Assembly: GCA_015698045.1 (NCBI GenBank) | Contig: BLAL01000006.1 | Span: forward strand, 248,001-312,000 | Origin: Rhizophagus clarus | Lineage: Eukaryota; Glomeromycota; Glomeromycetes; Glomerales; Glomeraceae | Reading direction: 5' to 3' | Length of the DNA: 64,000 bases | Part shown: piece by piece, positions 1 to 12,329 of the stretch | Numbering within the stretch: position 1 is the first letter of the stretch | How the letters are laid out: the number at the start of each line of letters is the position of its first letter | Position numbers and translations under genes: made by a program | Notes under the pieces: model-generated | What the model was told of the DNA's origin: nothing | Database searches by the model: none | The model's input: the letters and a program-made list of their open reading frames with translations, nothing else

Positions 1-82
1 TTGTCAGTTTATAAAACTTCCTGTAAATGATTAGTAATTTGATATTAGATAAACGAATGAAACTGTTTAAGATTAAATTATA

Positions 83-1600
83 TTAATTTAATTTAATACC
101 TGAATATTTTTTGCTCGATACATTTTCATATGTTTCATAATAATCGTTAGAATTCTTTGGTTCAGGGAGATTTTTAAAATTAAATGGTCTACTTTTATAA
201 ATAGCTTCAGGATGTGTTTCATTCGTCAAAGATGGATTATCGAGTGATGATTTATTAATCTTCTCAGTTTCTTCAATTTGTCTGATTATTTCTGTTTCAC
301 TTAATTCTTCTTGTTTCTCTATATCTTTTACATATTAATACCTGTTAAATTCATTCGATCATTCATAAAAAGATCTTGAAATTTCTTTCGTGCATGGTTG
401 GTTTGATGAATCTGCATCCAAGCATCTTTAATTAAATGCAAAATTAACCGAGGTACCTTAATATTAAATTCGGGTCCTAGTCCTTCACAGATTTCTAATG
501 CTAATACTCGATTATGACTAATATTATAATATGGGGGCAATTCTGAAATTACTACGTATATAATTATGCCCAAACTATAAACATCTGAAGCTTTGGTATA
601 GTTTTGATCTCTTAAAATTTCAGGAGCTAAATAAGATAAAACGCCATACTTATTATTTTCCGCATTTTCCAATTCATCATAATTTGCTGGCTTACACAAT
701 CCCATATCAGTTATACAAGGTGAAGTACTATTACATACTATATTTCCAATATGTAGATCTCGATGAATTAATTCTTTGCCATGGATTTTCTTTAGTCCGC
801 TTGAAATTTTATGTAAAATATCAAACTTATATTTCCACATCTGTAAACTTAAATCTAAATTCTCTATACGAGATTCATTCATATTATACGGTTTGTGCCA
901 TTTTTTTTCTTTTTTCGACAAATTGTTTAGATTTCCGATTTTAGCATAATTCATAACCATAATATATTCTTTTGTATTTGGATCTTGAGATATTCCATAA
1001 CATTTAATAACTTGTAGTGGTGAACGAGTTTTATGTATTTAATGTTGGATAATTATTTAGTAAACGTAAAAATTTTTTTATTCAATGAATTTACTTACAG
1101 TATGTAGTATAAATATCATACTCATTAATAAATTCCAATGTAATATTTTGTGATCCATTTAAGCTTTTAAGGGCTACAAGTCCATTTACACTAATTCTAT
1201 CCCATCGATTTTTACATGTATCCCAGTTTGTAATATAGCCATCTTTCCATAATGTCTTATATACTTTACCAAATCCACCTTCTGCAATATATGTAGATTT
1301 AGTAAATCTATCATATGCATGGTATCCACTATAATACTAATTTTTTGCTGATAATTGAATATTTTGAATAAATTTATCTACGTCACTATTACCACTAGTC
1401 CAATTATCAAAGTTTGTTGAAATCTTTTTGAATTACAAGATAGACACCAATTCTTCCCCGTATTCGTTTGCTTACACTCCACACATTTTCCATTTATTTT
1501 CTCTTTATTTTTTGAATAACAAGCGTCACAATGTTTTATTGCTGTATAACCTACTCGTTTACATTGAACACATTGTCTATATGTTGGTTTATCTCATTAA
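83..1600 (-). pseudogene. zinc-ribbon protein kinase pseudogene
   Basis: Decayed member of the zinc-ribbon plus kinase family seen intact at 62801 and 24262-26153. Read on the minus strand: a Cys-rich start (CVQC, CDAC, CVEC, CLSC; about 1590-1430), a WTSG linker, a glycine loop AEGGFGKVYK with VALK (about 1320-1140), then from 960 a catalytic core with HRDLHIGN, TDMGLC in place of DFG, SYLAPEI and SDVYSLG. The tail (about 345-83) ends in a family-typical PEPKNS...YYETYEN segment. Defects: a one-base loss after RFQQ near 1415, a second frame break near 1340, no recognisable acceptor before the 960 exon, and a frame break between 328 and 345. No clean start codon is visible. The family relationship is secure; inactivity is inferred from the breaks. 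Confidence 0.78.
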
Positions 1601-1649
1601 ATTGATACATGACATAAATAAATTAATTAATTTATCAGCAAGTTAAAGT

Positions 1650-4430
1650 TTACTATTGAAAAATTTTGTTTGAAAATCATAAAGGTTCATAACTTCTGTG
1701 CTTTATATATTTCAAATGATCGACATGATCACGCGTAATATTTATACTTGTGTAGCAAAAATGAACCTTAAATATATAGAAAGCGGATTAGCCATAACCT
1801 TTTTATGGAAGGATGAGAGAAATAAGATATTCTCATGATCCCTCCCATTCATAAATCTTACAGGAAAATTACTAGTGTGGGGAAAATCCATATATTATAA
1901 ATGCATATAATTGATTTTATTGTCCCACAAAAAAAAATAAATGTATCATATAATTGGAATTTCTATAAGGAAAAAAAAATGTGATACGGAAACCTGGCGA
2001 ATCATACGTTTCAAACGTAATTTATAATACTTTTATTATTATTTAAAAAAAATACTTGGTTAAAACCAAGATGAAATAAACATATTATAAAAGTTCATCC
2101 CCTACTAAAAACTTATTGCAAGCTACAATACGAAAAAAATCTAAGAACGTTTCTTTGACTCAATCGGAAGTCAAATTCTTTTAATATCAAAAATCAGCGT
2201 TCCTATGAAAAAGAAATTTGACGCCCTATAAAAAAGAAAGAAGTCCTAGCGACCAACAAAAGAAATCCTAGAATGGCCTGTAAAAATGAATCCAAACCCC
2301 AAAACGAAGAGGAGAATCTGAACCGGATCTACAAAAAAAAAAAAAAATCCTGAGACGATCTACAAAAAAGACAACCGTCCTAAAAAAAAATCCAGCCTAC
2401 GGAATAAAACAAACAAGAACAAAATATAAATGTAAAAAAGATATTTTAAAAAGAAGCTTAAAATTTTAGAATGAAATTAGGTAGTGTAAAAAATAAATTT
2501 TTTTTAAAAGGGGAGATAAAGGATAAAAAAAAAAATATTTTTTAAAAGAAAGGAACAGCGAATAATGAAAAAAGTAAAGAAAAAAAAAAATTTAAAATGG
2601 AATGACGAAATTAGAAAAACAAAAAAAAACAAAAGACATTTTTTAGAAAATAAATGGTAGAGAAGAGATAAAAAAATGTTTTTTAAATATTTTTATTATG
2701 ATAAAGAGATTTTAAAAGATTTTGCTGAAGTTGTAATATAATGTTATATGGAATTATATAAAAGTCTTCTTTCAAATATTATTGCTAGAGCTGAATATGA
2801 CAGAATACAGTGCCGTGCCAAGTTGCCTATCTGAGTACCAAGGCTGAGTCATATAATTTTTGTATCAATTTTTTACAGTTGTCTATTACTTTTAATAAAG
2901 AAAGAACACAATCTTAGAGTAAATATATTTTTTTCTACATAGATCAAATAATTCAATTTATGGAGTTACAAATTAAAAATAAAGAACATGATCATTTAAT
3001 AAAAAGTGTATTTCATAGTAGTAACTCTCAGTATGAGAAAAATAAATAAATATTTCCTTTTTAGCGTCAGTCATGATGTTTTTCTAATTTCGCTAACTTT
3101 CTCTAGGCTAGTTTTTGTTTGAATTATAAAGCAGCTAATTAATTCAAGATTTAATATATATTGACTTCCAACTACTAGAATACTAGAATTAAATTAAATA
3201 TAATAAAATTAATAGAAAGAATACATTTCAAAGTGATTGAACAATTTGGAGGATCTGAGTAAGGTTCAAAATTCTTTACTTGAGTACGTGTTATTTATAA
3301 ACTAATTCAGTTGATTTAAATAATAATTATTATTCCAGTTCTTTAGACAATAAATCTTTGAAAGTAATTCTTCAAGAATATTATACAAGCTCGTTTGATT
3401 AAGGTATTTAGTATTTAATAGACTTGATCGCTTATCATTTAATTATGTGAATTGTTAAATATCACATGGTCATCATGAAGCTCGATCGAGCAATCAATGA
3501 CCTAGTATGATGGCCTCAATTAAATTTCTTACGTTTGATATAACAGAATAAAGTTTTGCTTTCATTCAGTTTAATTTGTTCGATTTGATGTAATAAGATG
3601 GCAGAAACCAAGGTTTTAAAGATATCTAAGATCATCATTCTTCTAACGAATGTTTATTTCAATAATAAATATAACCAAAATAAATTTTAAATTATTGAAT
3701 CATGCTTGATAGTTAATGGGTAATGCAATTGGTATTTACTAACTATTAACCAGTTTCATTATGCCATTATACAATAGTAAAAGTAAAAAAAAAGTAATTA
3801 AAAACAATTATAAAAAAAACCCACTTACCCTAATGTTACTATTAATTACAATTTTATTAAAAGAATTTAGTAGATTTAAAAAATTATACAACAATGTATC
3901 ATCTGATGAAGCATCTATTTTTATCTAGATCCGCGAATATACCAGCAACAGAATTTCTAATAGTTATTATTATTAATGAATATTTATTGAGTCTATAATG
4001 TAAATCATGAGATACATTAAGATTCATTATGATACATTATTTTCCTTGTTTATATCATTGTTAGTCAGTCCCAGAAAAAATGTGTAAATCATGATAATAT
4101 TATGCAACATCAAGCCATATCGATATCATTATTTCTTTTTTCACAATAATGCATCAACTACTATATATGATGTATCCATTTTTATTGGATATATAGTATA
4201 TGTTAGTCCGTTCTAGAAAAAATTGTAAATTATAATATAGTGTTGTGTCATATTTATTACATACAGTTTATCATTTTTGTAATAATGGTTCAGACTGACA
4301 ATAGCTGAGCTATTTATTTAATTTTTGCATGTTATGTATCAGTCCAAGTCATATCTTTTTTTATATTTAAAGATCCCTTCATGTTCAATGAAATCAGCAA
4401 ATTATTTTTGTTTTTGGATAACTAACTAAT
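1650..4430. other. intergenic, A-rich low complexity
   Basis: No coding region supported. About 2030-2660 is strongly A-rich on the plus strand with loosely repeated words around 'aatcctag' and 'gatctacaaaaa'. The remainder is ordinary AT-rich sequence. Confidence 0.6.
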
Positions 4431-4431
4431 C

Positions 4432-6478
4432 ATGAGTGCGACAACTAAAAACTATATCGGATATGAAGGTGAAAAAATACAATCCATAACAGCATCTTCA
4501 GTCAACTTCTAATCAATTCTTTTACTTTATTAGCTCTTGTTTCTTACTTAAATGAACGAAAAAATTGGTCTTATCGTGGATTTTTGATTCTTCATCAAGA
4601 TATTATTGTTACTTCCCTAATTTCACTAACCAATAATTCTCCATTAACATTGGCCAAATGGAAAAACATTGATGTTGCCTGGTACAATCGCTTTCTGGAT
4701 GAAGCCAAAGAACTATTGGAACCAAACACTTTTATTACAGTAAAAAAAAAGGTGTGTTTTTTTTTTATTTTGCAAAGTTAGGGTAACTCCTAATACTCCC
4801 CGTGGTCACTTAGTGAGAATTACTGGATTCGTTCGCCTGGTAACCACCCCAGTCTTTCATTTCAGGCATCTTAACTTTGTTGTTTGTTAAAGTCTGCTAA
4901 TTCTGGAGGAGGAATTAGCTATGTACCTTCTTTGACACTAAATAAAAATTTAGCACACTATTAATATAGTCATTCTCTTAATAGATAAATGCAGAACATT
5001 TACAACAAATAAAAAATTTGCAAATATTTTGGGAAGAAATTATTAAAAAATATGAAAAAGAAAATCTAGTACCTGCTGCTATTACTCCTGCCACATCTCT
5101 CTCAAAAGAAACTCTGAATCAGCAAAAAGAAGATCTAATACCTGCTATTACTACTGTCATATCTCTTCCAAAAGAAAATCTAAATCAACAAGAAGGAAAT
5201 TTAATTCCTACTATTACTACTGTTACATCTTTTTCAAAAGAAACTTTAAATCAACAAAAAGTTACTAATACTATATCTCTTCCAAAAGATATAGTAAATC
5301 AAAATCAATTACCTGATAATGTTATTTCAAAAGAAACAAATAATAACATTAAGCTTATTAACTTCTGTTATGATATTCTTTATAAACTTGAAAATAATCC
5401 TTATGCCCATTTATTTTATAAATATAATGAAAAGGATATTATAAACAAGGTTATAAAATATCCAATGGATCTATGTACTATAAATTTAAAATTAGAAAAT
5501 AATCAATATACAAATCTGGAAGAATTTGAAGAAGATATTCGTTTAATATTTCGCAATTGTTACACATGTAATGATATTAAGAGTGAAATATATTGTTCAG
5601 GTGTAGCATTAGAATCTATTTTTAATAAAAAATGGAATGAAAAACTTATTTTTCAAACTAGGAAAAAGGGGGAATTGAAAAGAGCAAGAGACAATGATGC
5701 TGATATTAACAATTCACTTATTAGTAAGAAGAAACAAAACCAAGTTTTAGAGGAAAATAAAAATAATGTAATATATAAACAGGATATTAATAATACATAT
5801 CCTGTTACTTCAGCATATGAAAATCTTGTTATGGGTAATATTATATCTTTTATTGAGATTTTAAAGGCTTTTCTATCAACTAGATCACGGATGTCTTTAT
5901 CTTCAGCAGATGAATCTATGCTTCAAGTAATTGTTGAAAGTTTTTTGCCATTAAAATATCGTATTCCTGAACTTTCATTAGTAATGGATGGAAAAAAACC
6001 AAAAGGGTCAGGGCGTTTTGGTTATTTAGACATTTTTGTACTAAAAGGAATAGGAGACAATTATATTGGATTAGAATTAAAATATATTTCATTAGTTGGT
6101 TTAATAAAAAATCAAAATACTAAATATGGTGCAAATGAATTGGAAAATTTAGATAAGGTTCTTGAAAAGGAAGATGAAGAATTTTTATTGAAAAGACCAT
6201 ATACATATTGGTCAAAAGAACATAAAAAAACAAATCAAACAACTATAGGTGAGGTATTAAATAATGGAATAGATCAATTAAAGTCATATATAAATATAAT
6301 TTCAAAAGGAAAACCTATCAATTATTCCAGTTCAGGAGTATTTGACGAACGTATCAAAATAACTAAATCAGAATCCAATATACTAAAAGGATATGTCATT
6401 TTAGTAATTGGTTTTCGTAGAATTTTATGGAGACCTGTTGAAAATGTAATATCTAATTATACATATAATAAAATTTGA
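4432..6478 (+). CDS. bromodomain protein with PD-(D/E)XK-like C-terminus
   Basis: Three exons, 4432-4468, 4534-4751 and 4985-6478, give 582 aa in frame. Residues 1-85 form a small module (MSATTKNYIGYEALVSYL..., YRGFLI, then AKELLE) shared with the gene at 52403. Residues about 115-175 hold three copies of a 25-26 residue repeat around ITTVxSLPKENLNQQ. Residues about 210-310 match a bromodomain (YPMDLCTINLKLEN, LEEFEEDIRLIFRNCYTCN, a fold that binds acetyl-lysine). After a basic stretch (KKGELKRARD, SKKKQN; possible nuclear signal) the last about 230 residues resemble the PD-(D/E)XK nuclease superfamily: GYLDIFVL, then IGLELKY (the E-x-K core), then a beta segment GYVILVIGFRRILW. The start is the first ATG and matches the paralogue's start and first intron phase. 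Bromodomain call strong; nuclease fold moderate; catalytic activity unproven. Confidence 0.8.
4752..4984 (+). other. conserved second intron, copy 1
   Basis: Intron (GTGTGT...TAG, 233 bp) between exons of the bromodomain gene. It is clearly homologous along its length to intron 2 of the 52.4-kb gene (52713-52939), at the same place and phase. The best block, about 4903-4923, contains GGAGGAGGAATTA and can fold as a small hairpin (AATTC / GGAATT around GGAGGA). Confidence 0.75.
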
Positions 6479-8138
6479 GATATTTTATAATACGTAATTG
6501 CAAATATACATAGTAATTTTCACTTATATATATAATTTACATAATAATTTAAAGTAACTTACCATAAACATATTCATATTGTTTATGTGACTTATCTAGG
6601 ATTTAATTATTTATTATTATATATATAAGTTTAATTACATTTCAAATCTTGAATATTTTGGTAATTTACAAGATGGAGGGTGTAGAGAAACTAAATTTTT
6701 ATTACACGTGATTTGTGTGGCATGTTCAGCTTCATGCATCACAGAATAATCTCGTTTGTATGTGTAAAATTTATTATGTAAATAAATAAATAATTATTAT
6801 ATCAATTTATTTATTTATTGTTTACCAATCAATAAAATTCTCTCCCTCTTTTCTTTTCCATTTTTCATGCTAAAATAGTTTTAAATCTGTTAAAACAATA
6901 AAAAAAAAATTGGTTAATTTTGAAAAGCTTAAGTACATGGATATTGATATACATGTATATGTTCTTTTTTCTTAATATAACCTTTCTCGGGTATACTTAT
7001 TTTCGTCCCAGGTTCCCATTGGATCCGACGTAGAATTAACAGTAATGATATCAAAAAAATTCCAGATGTTGATCAATCGAACCCGATTTACCAATGTAAG
7101 TAGGAGGCGAAATTAGTATAACCTTTTCCTCATAATATTAAATGCGTTTTAAATAATTTAATACTTTAGTCAATAAAACCAGTTTAGGGTATCAAACAAA
7201 GTTACTTAACAAGCATAAAAATACTCATATATTATTAATTTTTATTAATATTTCTTAGAAACAGATATTTATTAGTGAAATCACTACTGTGGGACTACTA
7301 TGCCGCTCGCGATTGTTTTTTCATTTACTGCGTAATTTTCACACTTTTTAAATGAATCAAGTCTTTGAAGATTAGGTATTCTCATTTTGTGGTGTACAAT
7401 TACTTGGATATTTGTTTTTATCCAACATTTATGAAGTAATTAGTGTTAAGAATAAACTTAAGAATTTTAATAAACAAATAAATAAACATTATTTTAAAAT
7501 TTTAAGTGTCTGAACTGGCAAGTAATAACATTTTTATTTCTCTTGAGGATTATATACAAACATTAATTTATGCGAAGGACTTAAACGATCTTTATTTTCT
7601 TAAATTTATACTATCTATCGGAAACAAAGAAGGCAGGATTCTCATCTTTATACGTTCCTAATATTACATTTCTTAGCGCCAATGTGCTTTTAGCAGCGCC
7701 TTACGAATGTACGGTATGTTTTTCAATCAAAAGAAAAAAAAAAGATTGAAAGAAAAACATTACATGAGTGCATCAGTTTTTCCAACTATGAGTATTACGG
7801 GTGCATTCATGTTCAACGGAGGACATAAAGTCAAAACTTCACATGACACAAGATCACCAATCATACGAAGAAAAATCTCCAGTTAGCAGATGCAGATCTG
7901 GCACGTCCTGCCCTATGAAAAAAGATCATCCAATATTTGTGCAATATTTGTTCAATTCTGTGTGAAAATCATTCAATTATTGCAGTTTTTTGGATAAAAA
8001 TGACCATGCACAGTTGAATACCGCGTATTCAGACGTTATCATATGATGATCGCTTGGCAAATTAGCAATTAATATCTTTTTATGACCGATATCTCCATTC
8101 ATCCATCATTTATCATTCCATACAGTTGCTGCGGATTA
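6479..8138. other. intergenic, nothing recognised
   Basis: No coding region supported. A short inverted repeat (tgtttttc...gaaaaaca) lies near 7710-7762. Otherwise plain AT-rich DNA. Confidence 0.5.
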
Positions 8139-8330
8139 GTGTTGCCTGCCGTAATAGGTTGTAGCAGTTGTAATAGGTTGTAACGTAATTGGTGTAAGTC
8201 GTAAATACTATATGCCGTAATTTTCATATAGGAAAAAATTGGTGTCGTAATGGTTGTAATAGGTTGCAACTCAAGTTGTAATCATATCGTAATCCAAAAT
8301 GCCGTAATTGTTACATACGGCAGGCCACAC
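8139..8330. mobile_element. MITE, TA target site (Tc1/mariner-like)
   Basis: A 192-bp element with terminal inverted repeats GTGTTGCCTGCCGTA (left) and GTGTGGCCTGCCGTA (right, reverse complement), one mismatch, flanked by TA on both sides. The interior carries short direct repeats of GGTTGTAA type. No coding capacity. The TA duplication fits Tc1/mariner mobilisation; the mobilising transposase is not identified. Confidence 0.72.
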
Positions 8331-9106
8331 TACTGAAGATTTTATAGCCTTAGAACGTTTGATATTTTCTGTTCACGAACCATTCTATTCTATTGATTTT
8401 AGTGATAATTTCTTTTTTTAAAAGAAATTCTACGGACAATTATCTATTTCATTTCTAGAAAAATTTTCTTCATGAAATGATGAAACTTTTTATGGATTGT
8501 TGCTATACCATTTTAATCCGAATAGGTTGATGGAAATTTCTTTTTTTACTTTGTAATTTAAGATATAGAAAAGATTAATAAAAAATCCTTATCCTTGATT
8601 AATCTTTTACTCTTTGTTTGGCCTGCTGTAAACACACAAAAACTAGGAAATGGAAAATATTATTTAGTTTAATGCTGTTAACGGACTAGCCAGTACGCAT
8701 TTACGAGTAAATAAATTTAATTTTATTCAGTTGTTAATTATTAGTATTCTTATGAATAATGTATAATATTTATAAAAAGTTTTATTCCTTTTAATGATTT
8801 AAATAATGAGGAAATTTTTATTTATTTATTGTAATTTATAAATTAACAATAATAAGGAATAATTAAACAATGACTAAAATTAAGTTAATTTTCAGTATTA
8901 AAACAGTCGCTATGGGAAAAGGTTGATTTTTCGTATGATTAGTTTTTAACCAAAAAAAAAAAAAATTTATATTTGAATATTTTAATTATTATATGTTTGT
9001 TCTTTCTTTAATTAAGAGATTTATAAGATTTGATATCTCAATTAATCGTGATATTTCTTTTGTGCTCATACCACGAAGTTCTTTTACGTAATATTGAACG
9101 ATAAAT
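8331..9106. other. intergenic, nothing recognised
   Basis: AT-rich spacer between two MITEs. No coding region supported; a short minus-strand reading frame at its right end runs into the next element and is not credible. Confidence 0.5.
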
Positions 9107-9545
9107 GCACGTCTGAAGTTGACGGCACAGTGTGGCGCGGCAAAATTTTCAAAAAAAAACGAAACAATAAAAATGTTCTTGTCACATAAACTTAAAAGTA
9201 ACATTAATAAGTGTATTTTTGACTGCTCTGCAATTTTACATAAGTTGTCAAAGGCGGTTTTGAATGTTGTTTTTGACTTATTTAACTTATTTAACTAAAA
9301 CGCTCTTTTTCGCTTCGTCCATTTATGAAAATGATCAGCAAAGACGATTTTTCTATTTTTTATATACAAAGACAAAATCGACCTTCAAAATCACCTTTGT
9401 TGCCTTAAGAAAACATGTAGAGCAGCTAAAAATACATTTAATGTAACATTTTGGGAGTTTTTTATTAAGAGATAAACTTATTTTTTATAATTTTTAAGAA
9501 ATGCCGCGCCACACTACTGCGCCGTCAACCTGATTTCAGACGTGC
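9107..9545. mobile_element. MITE with 9-bp target duplication (MULE-type)
   Basis: A 439-bp element flanked by exact 9-bp direct repeats ACGATAAAT (9098-9106 and 9546-9554). Its ends are imperfect inverted repeats of about 45 bp: both start GCACGTCTGAA and contain TTGACGGC and GTGTGGCGCGGCA, with small indels between them. A 9-bp duplication with long inverted repeats is characteristic of Mutator-like elements. No transposase inside, so non-autonomous. A decayed FAR1/SWIM relic (a MULE-associated domain pair) lies at 28.8 kb, but its ends do not obviously match. Confidence 0.78.
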
Positions 9546-9554
9546 ACGATAAAT

Positions 9555-11300
9555 GATAAACCCATTACAATGGATAAATTTAATAAAGGAATTTACATTG
9601 TTGCAATATTATGTAGTGGATAAGAATATAAGATGACTTTTCCATTACTATCGAAAGAAAGTGAGGGTGGGAGCATCATTAACTTTGAGGTTGAGAATTT
9701 TTTCGATGGATGATTTTACTTGTTTTTATAATGTTTTAATATTATATTAAATGAATTCTTATCGTTTCAATTAATTGAAATAACAGAGTTATTGGTATAG
9801 ATTATGTGATTATGCATGATCAAATTCGCAAATTCGCGCTTTGTTAATAAGTAATTCATTATCAGATATGGTTATTTTAACCATTATTTAACACGATCGT
9901 AACTTATGGATAGACGAGATATCAAATAATAAAGAATTTAAATTGATTTTTTAATTGACTCCATATAAATTATTTATCATACTCAACTACTCAAGCGTGT
10001 ATTACACTTAAACAATCAAAATACTTTTTTTTTAAAAAAAAAAAGATGTGAAAAAAAGAAAAAAAAATTGCATGGGAACAACTCCGTCTAATTATCATCA
10101 AAGTTAAGTTTTAAAGGAGCCCAATTAGGCGTATATATGTATATAATTATATTGTTGGGAAATTACAAAGCATTTATAAGACGATTGGAATAAAGAAGAG
10201 AGAGTTCTGTGATTTATTTTTTTTTTTTTCCAAAAAAAAATGCGCGCTTTACCCATTTATGAATTTGGTCTCGGAGATGATCGTGTGAATTAATTTTATT
10301 GAGTGATAAATTTTGAGGATCTACGCGACGCCGCAACAATTATAAAAATTTTATTAAATTATAAAGTAAATCATTTGTCAGATACTTTAAGATTATTCAC
10401 ATATTTTTGCCAACATAATCACTTTTTATAATAACGAACAAAAAATCGTAATAAGACTAAATTTGATTTCGAATAAATGGCCATATTGCTTTTCTTATGT
10501 AGTTATAAGGATTCATGTGATATTGAAGTATCCGATATGCCAGATAAAAATGACAAAAAAATAGTCTATTCTAGAATACTAGAATTCTTTGCCTAAGAAT
10601 CGTCTATTTTAATAGTATAATGACATTATAATTCTTTTTTTATCATATAGAAAGTAATCATATGTGCAGAAAATTCGAACAATAGTGTCTTAGATAGCCA
10701 CTCAATTTGAAATACATTAGAATAAATAATAGCTATCAGCTATTACTGTACATCATGTTGATCACAAAGAAATTTGGTTGATCCCGTTTATCTTTCATGA
10801 CGTTGTTGATTTCTTCAAAGCTTTTTTCTTATAATCGAAAAAAATAACGGTATTTACGTTCTCACTCGAAAAAAAGTTCTTAAATTTTAGTTGCAATATT
10901 CATCGTTTTTTTTTATTAAAAAAATCTTTTTTTGACCAGGAATTCTGTAAAAAATTATAGAAATTACACAAGAGACAGGTATTTAAAATTAATTCAGTAA
11001 GTTCACCATTAGAATTATTTTTTCAGTTAGTAAAATTCTATTTGTCAAACATTTGTGGCCAAAAATTCACGTGATAAAATATTACGCACGTACTACTTCT
11101 CTACGTTTAGTAAAATGTACAATTTTTTATAATACATACTAAAATTTGATTCATTTGCAGCAAAATTAGACAAATTAAACTCGATTGTATTCTATGATAA
11201 AAAGAAAAAAAGTAAATGTGGTGTCATGCATTTTACGTTATAAAGTATAATTTAAGAATTTATAGAAATGTAATGGCGGAGTTTCTCTAATTTTGGAATA
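9555..11300. other. intergenic, nothing recognised
   Basis: AT-rich with several homopolymer runs (10020-10070, 10215-10240). No coding region, RNA gene or element boundary recognised. Confidence 0.5.
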
Positions 11301-11319
11301 TTATTCCAACACATTTCAA

Positions 11320-11620
11320 TTTTCACTCTTCTTCCACTCATTCATCACTTCCCCTTCTACTTCATTCATCACTTCCTCCTTCCATTTCGTTCTTTACTTC
11401 CTCTTCCATTTCGTCCTTGGCTCTCCTTCCATTTCATTCTTAATCCTCCATTCCATCTCATTCCTCTCATTTCATTCTTAACTCTCTCTTCGTTTTATTC
11501 TTAATTCCCCTTCCACCTCATTCTTCCCCCTCGTTCCATTCTTAACTCCTCCTTCATTTCGTTCTTAACTCCCCCCTCATTTTGTTCTTAACTACCTCTT
11601 CCATCTCATTCTTAAATAAA
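11320..11620. repeat. pyrimidine-rich minisatellite
   Basis: About 300 bp of almost pure C/T plus-strand sequence built from degenerate 20-26 bp units around CTTCCATTTCATTCTTAA. Strong strand asymmetry (purine-rich minus strand). The open frames across it are composition artefacts. Confidence 0.8.
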
Positions 11621-11924
11621 GATTTTCGTCAAAAAAAAAAAAAAATCCGGTATACCATTGAAAAAAAATCCATCTATTACAAAAAAAAAAATTCTTGTGA
11701 ATAATTATTATTATTACTAAAATGAGTTAACATTATTTATCATACTTATTAGTATTGGATACTGCAAGTTTCTTGTTCGAGAAGTAAACCATTGAGACAC
11801 TTACCAATAGTAGAAGCGAGGGCTACAAAGTGAAAGGTAATTAAAAAGAATATGATACAGTGCAAGGTTAAACTTAAAGTCTTTTTTTCAACTGTAAATT
11901 TCAATCAAACATTGGAAGACACTT

Positions 11925-12312
11925 ACCAGTGGCGGGATGATGGTGATAATGGAACTTCCAGATATATTTTCTTATCCAATTCATCTTGAAAATATGTACT
12001 AAATGTTCTATTACTTTTCCACGAAGTTTTTGAATAATGTCTTCTTCGATAGAACTATTTTGCTCTTTAATATCTTTACTTTTAATACCAATAACTTTCC
12101 AAAGTTTCAAATTGTTTTTGTCAAAATCACAAACTCCTTTAATTCTACAGACATGGTCTCTGAGGTGTAAAACTTCGAGTAAGTCTAAGGAGACAATTGT
12201 ATTGTCAAGTATGACATATCCATCATTATTCTTATCGTCTTTTTAAATGTTAACCTCATGAACTTCAGGAATATTGCTTGAAAGTATGTAAAGTTTGAAT
12301 GATGCATCCATC
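11925..12312 (-). pseudogene. Crinkler-like N-terminal domain fragment
   Basis: Minus-strand reading frame starting at ATG about 12310 (MDASFKLYILSSN), with a stop after EVHEVNI at about 12245. It continues open as IVSLDLLEVL, then DFDKNNLKLWKVIGI, and ends PATG before a good donor (GTAAGTG) near 11928. The pattern of a short beta-rich segment, a helix, and D-x-N-x-L-x-LWKV matches the ubiquitin-like N-terminal domain of Crinkler (CRN) effectors as found in glomeromycotan fungi. A second GGTAAGTG follows near 11805, so further small exons may exist. No Crinkler C-terminal domain is seen. The in-frame TAA and missing C-terminus suggest decay, although a short intron over the stop is not excluded. 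Confidence 0.5.
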
Positions 12313-12329
12313 TTGATAATATTTCTATA

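Noticed and set aside
11293..11620. Ser/Phe-rich coding sequence
   Set aside because: Encoded by the pyrimidine minisatellite; the frame follows the repeat, not codon constraints.
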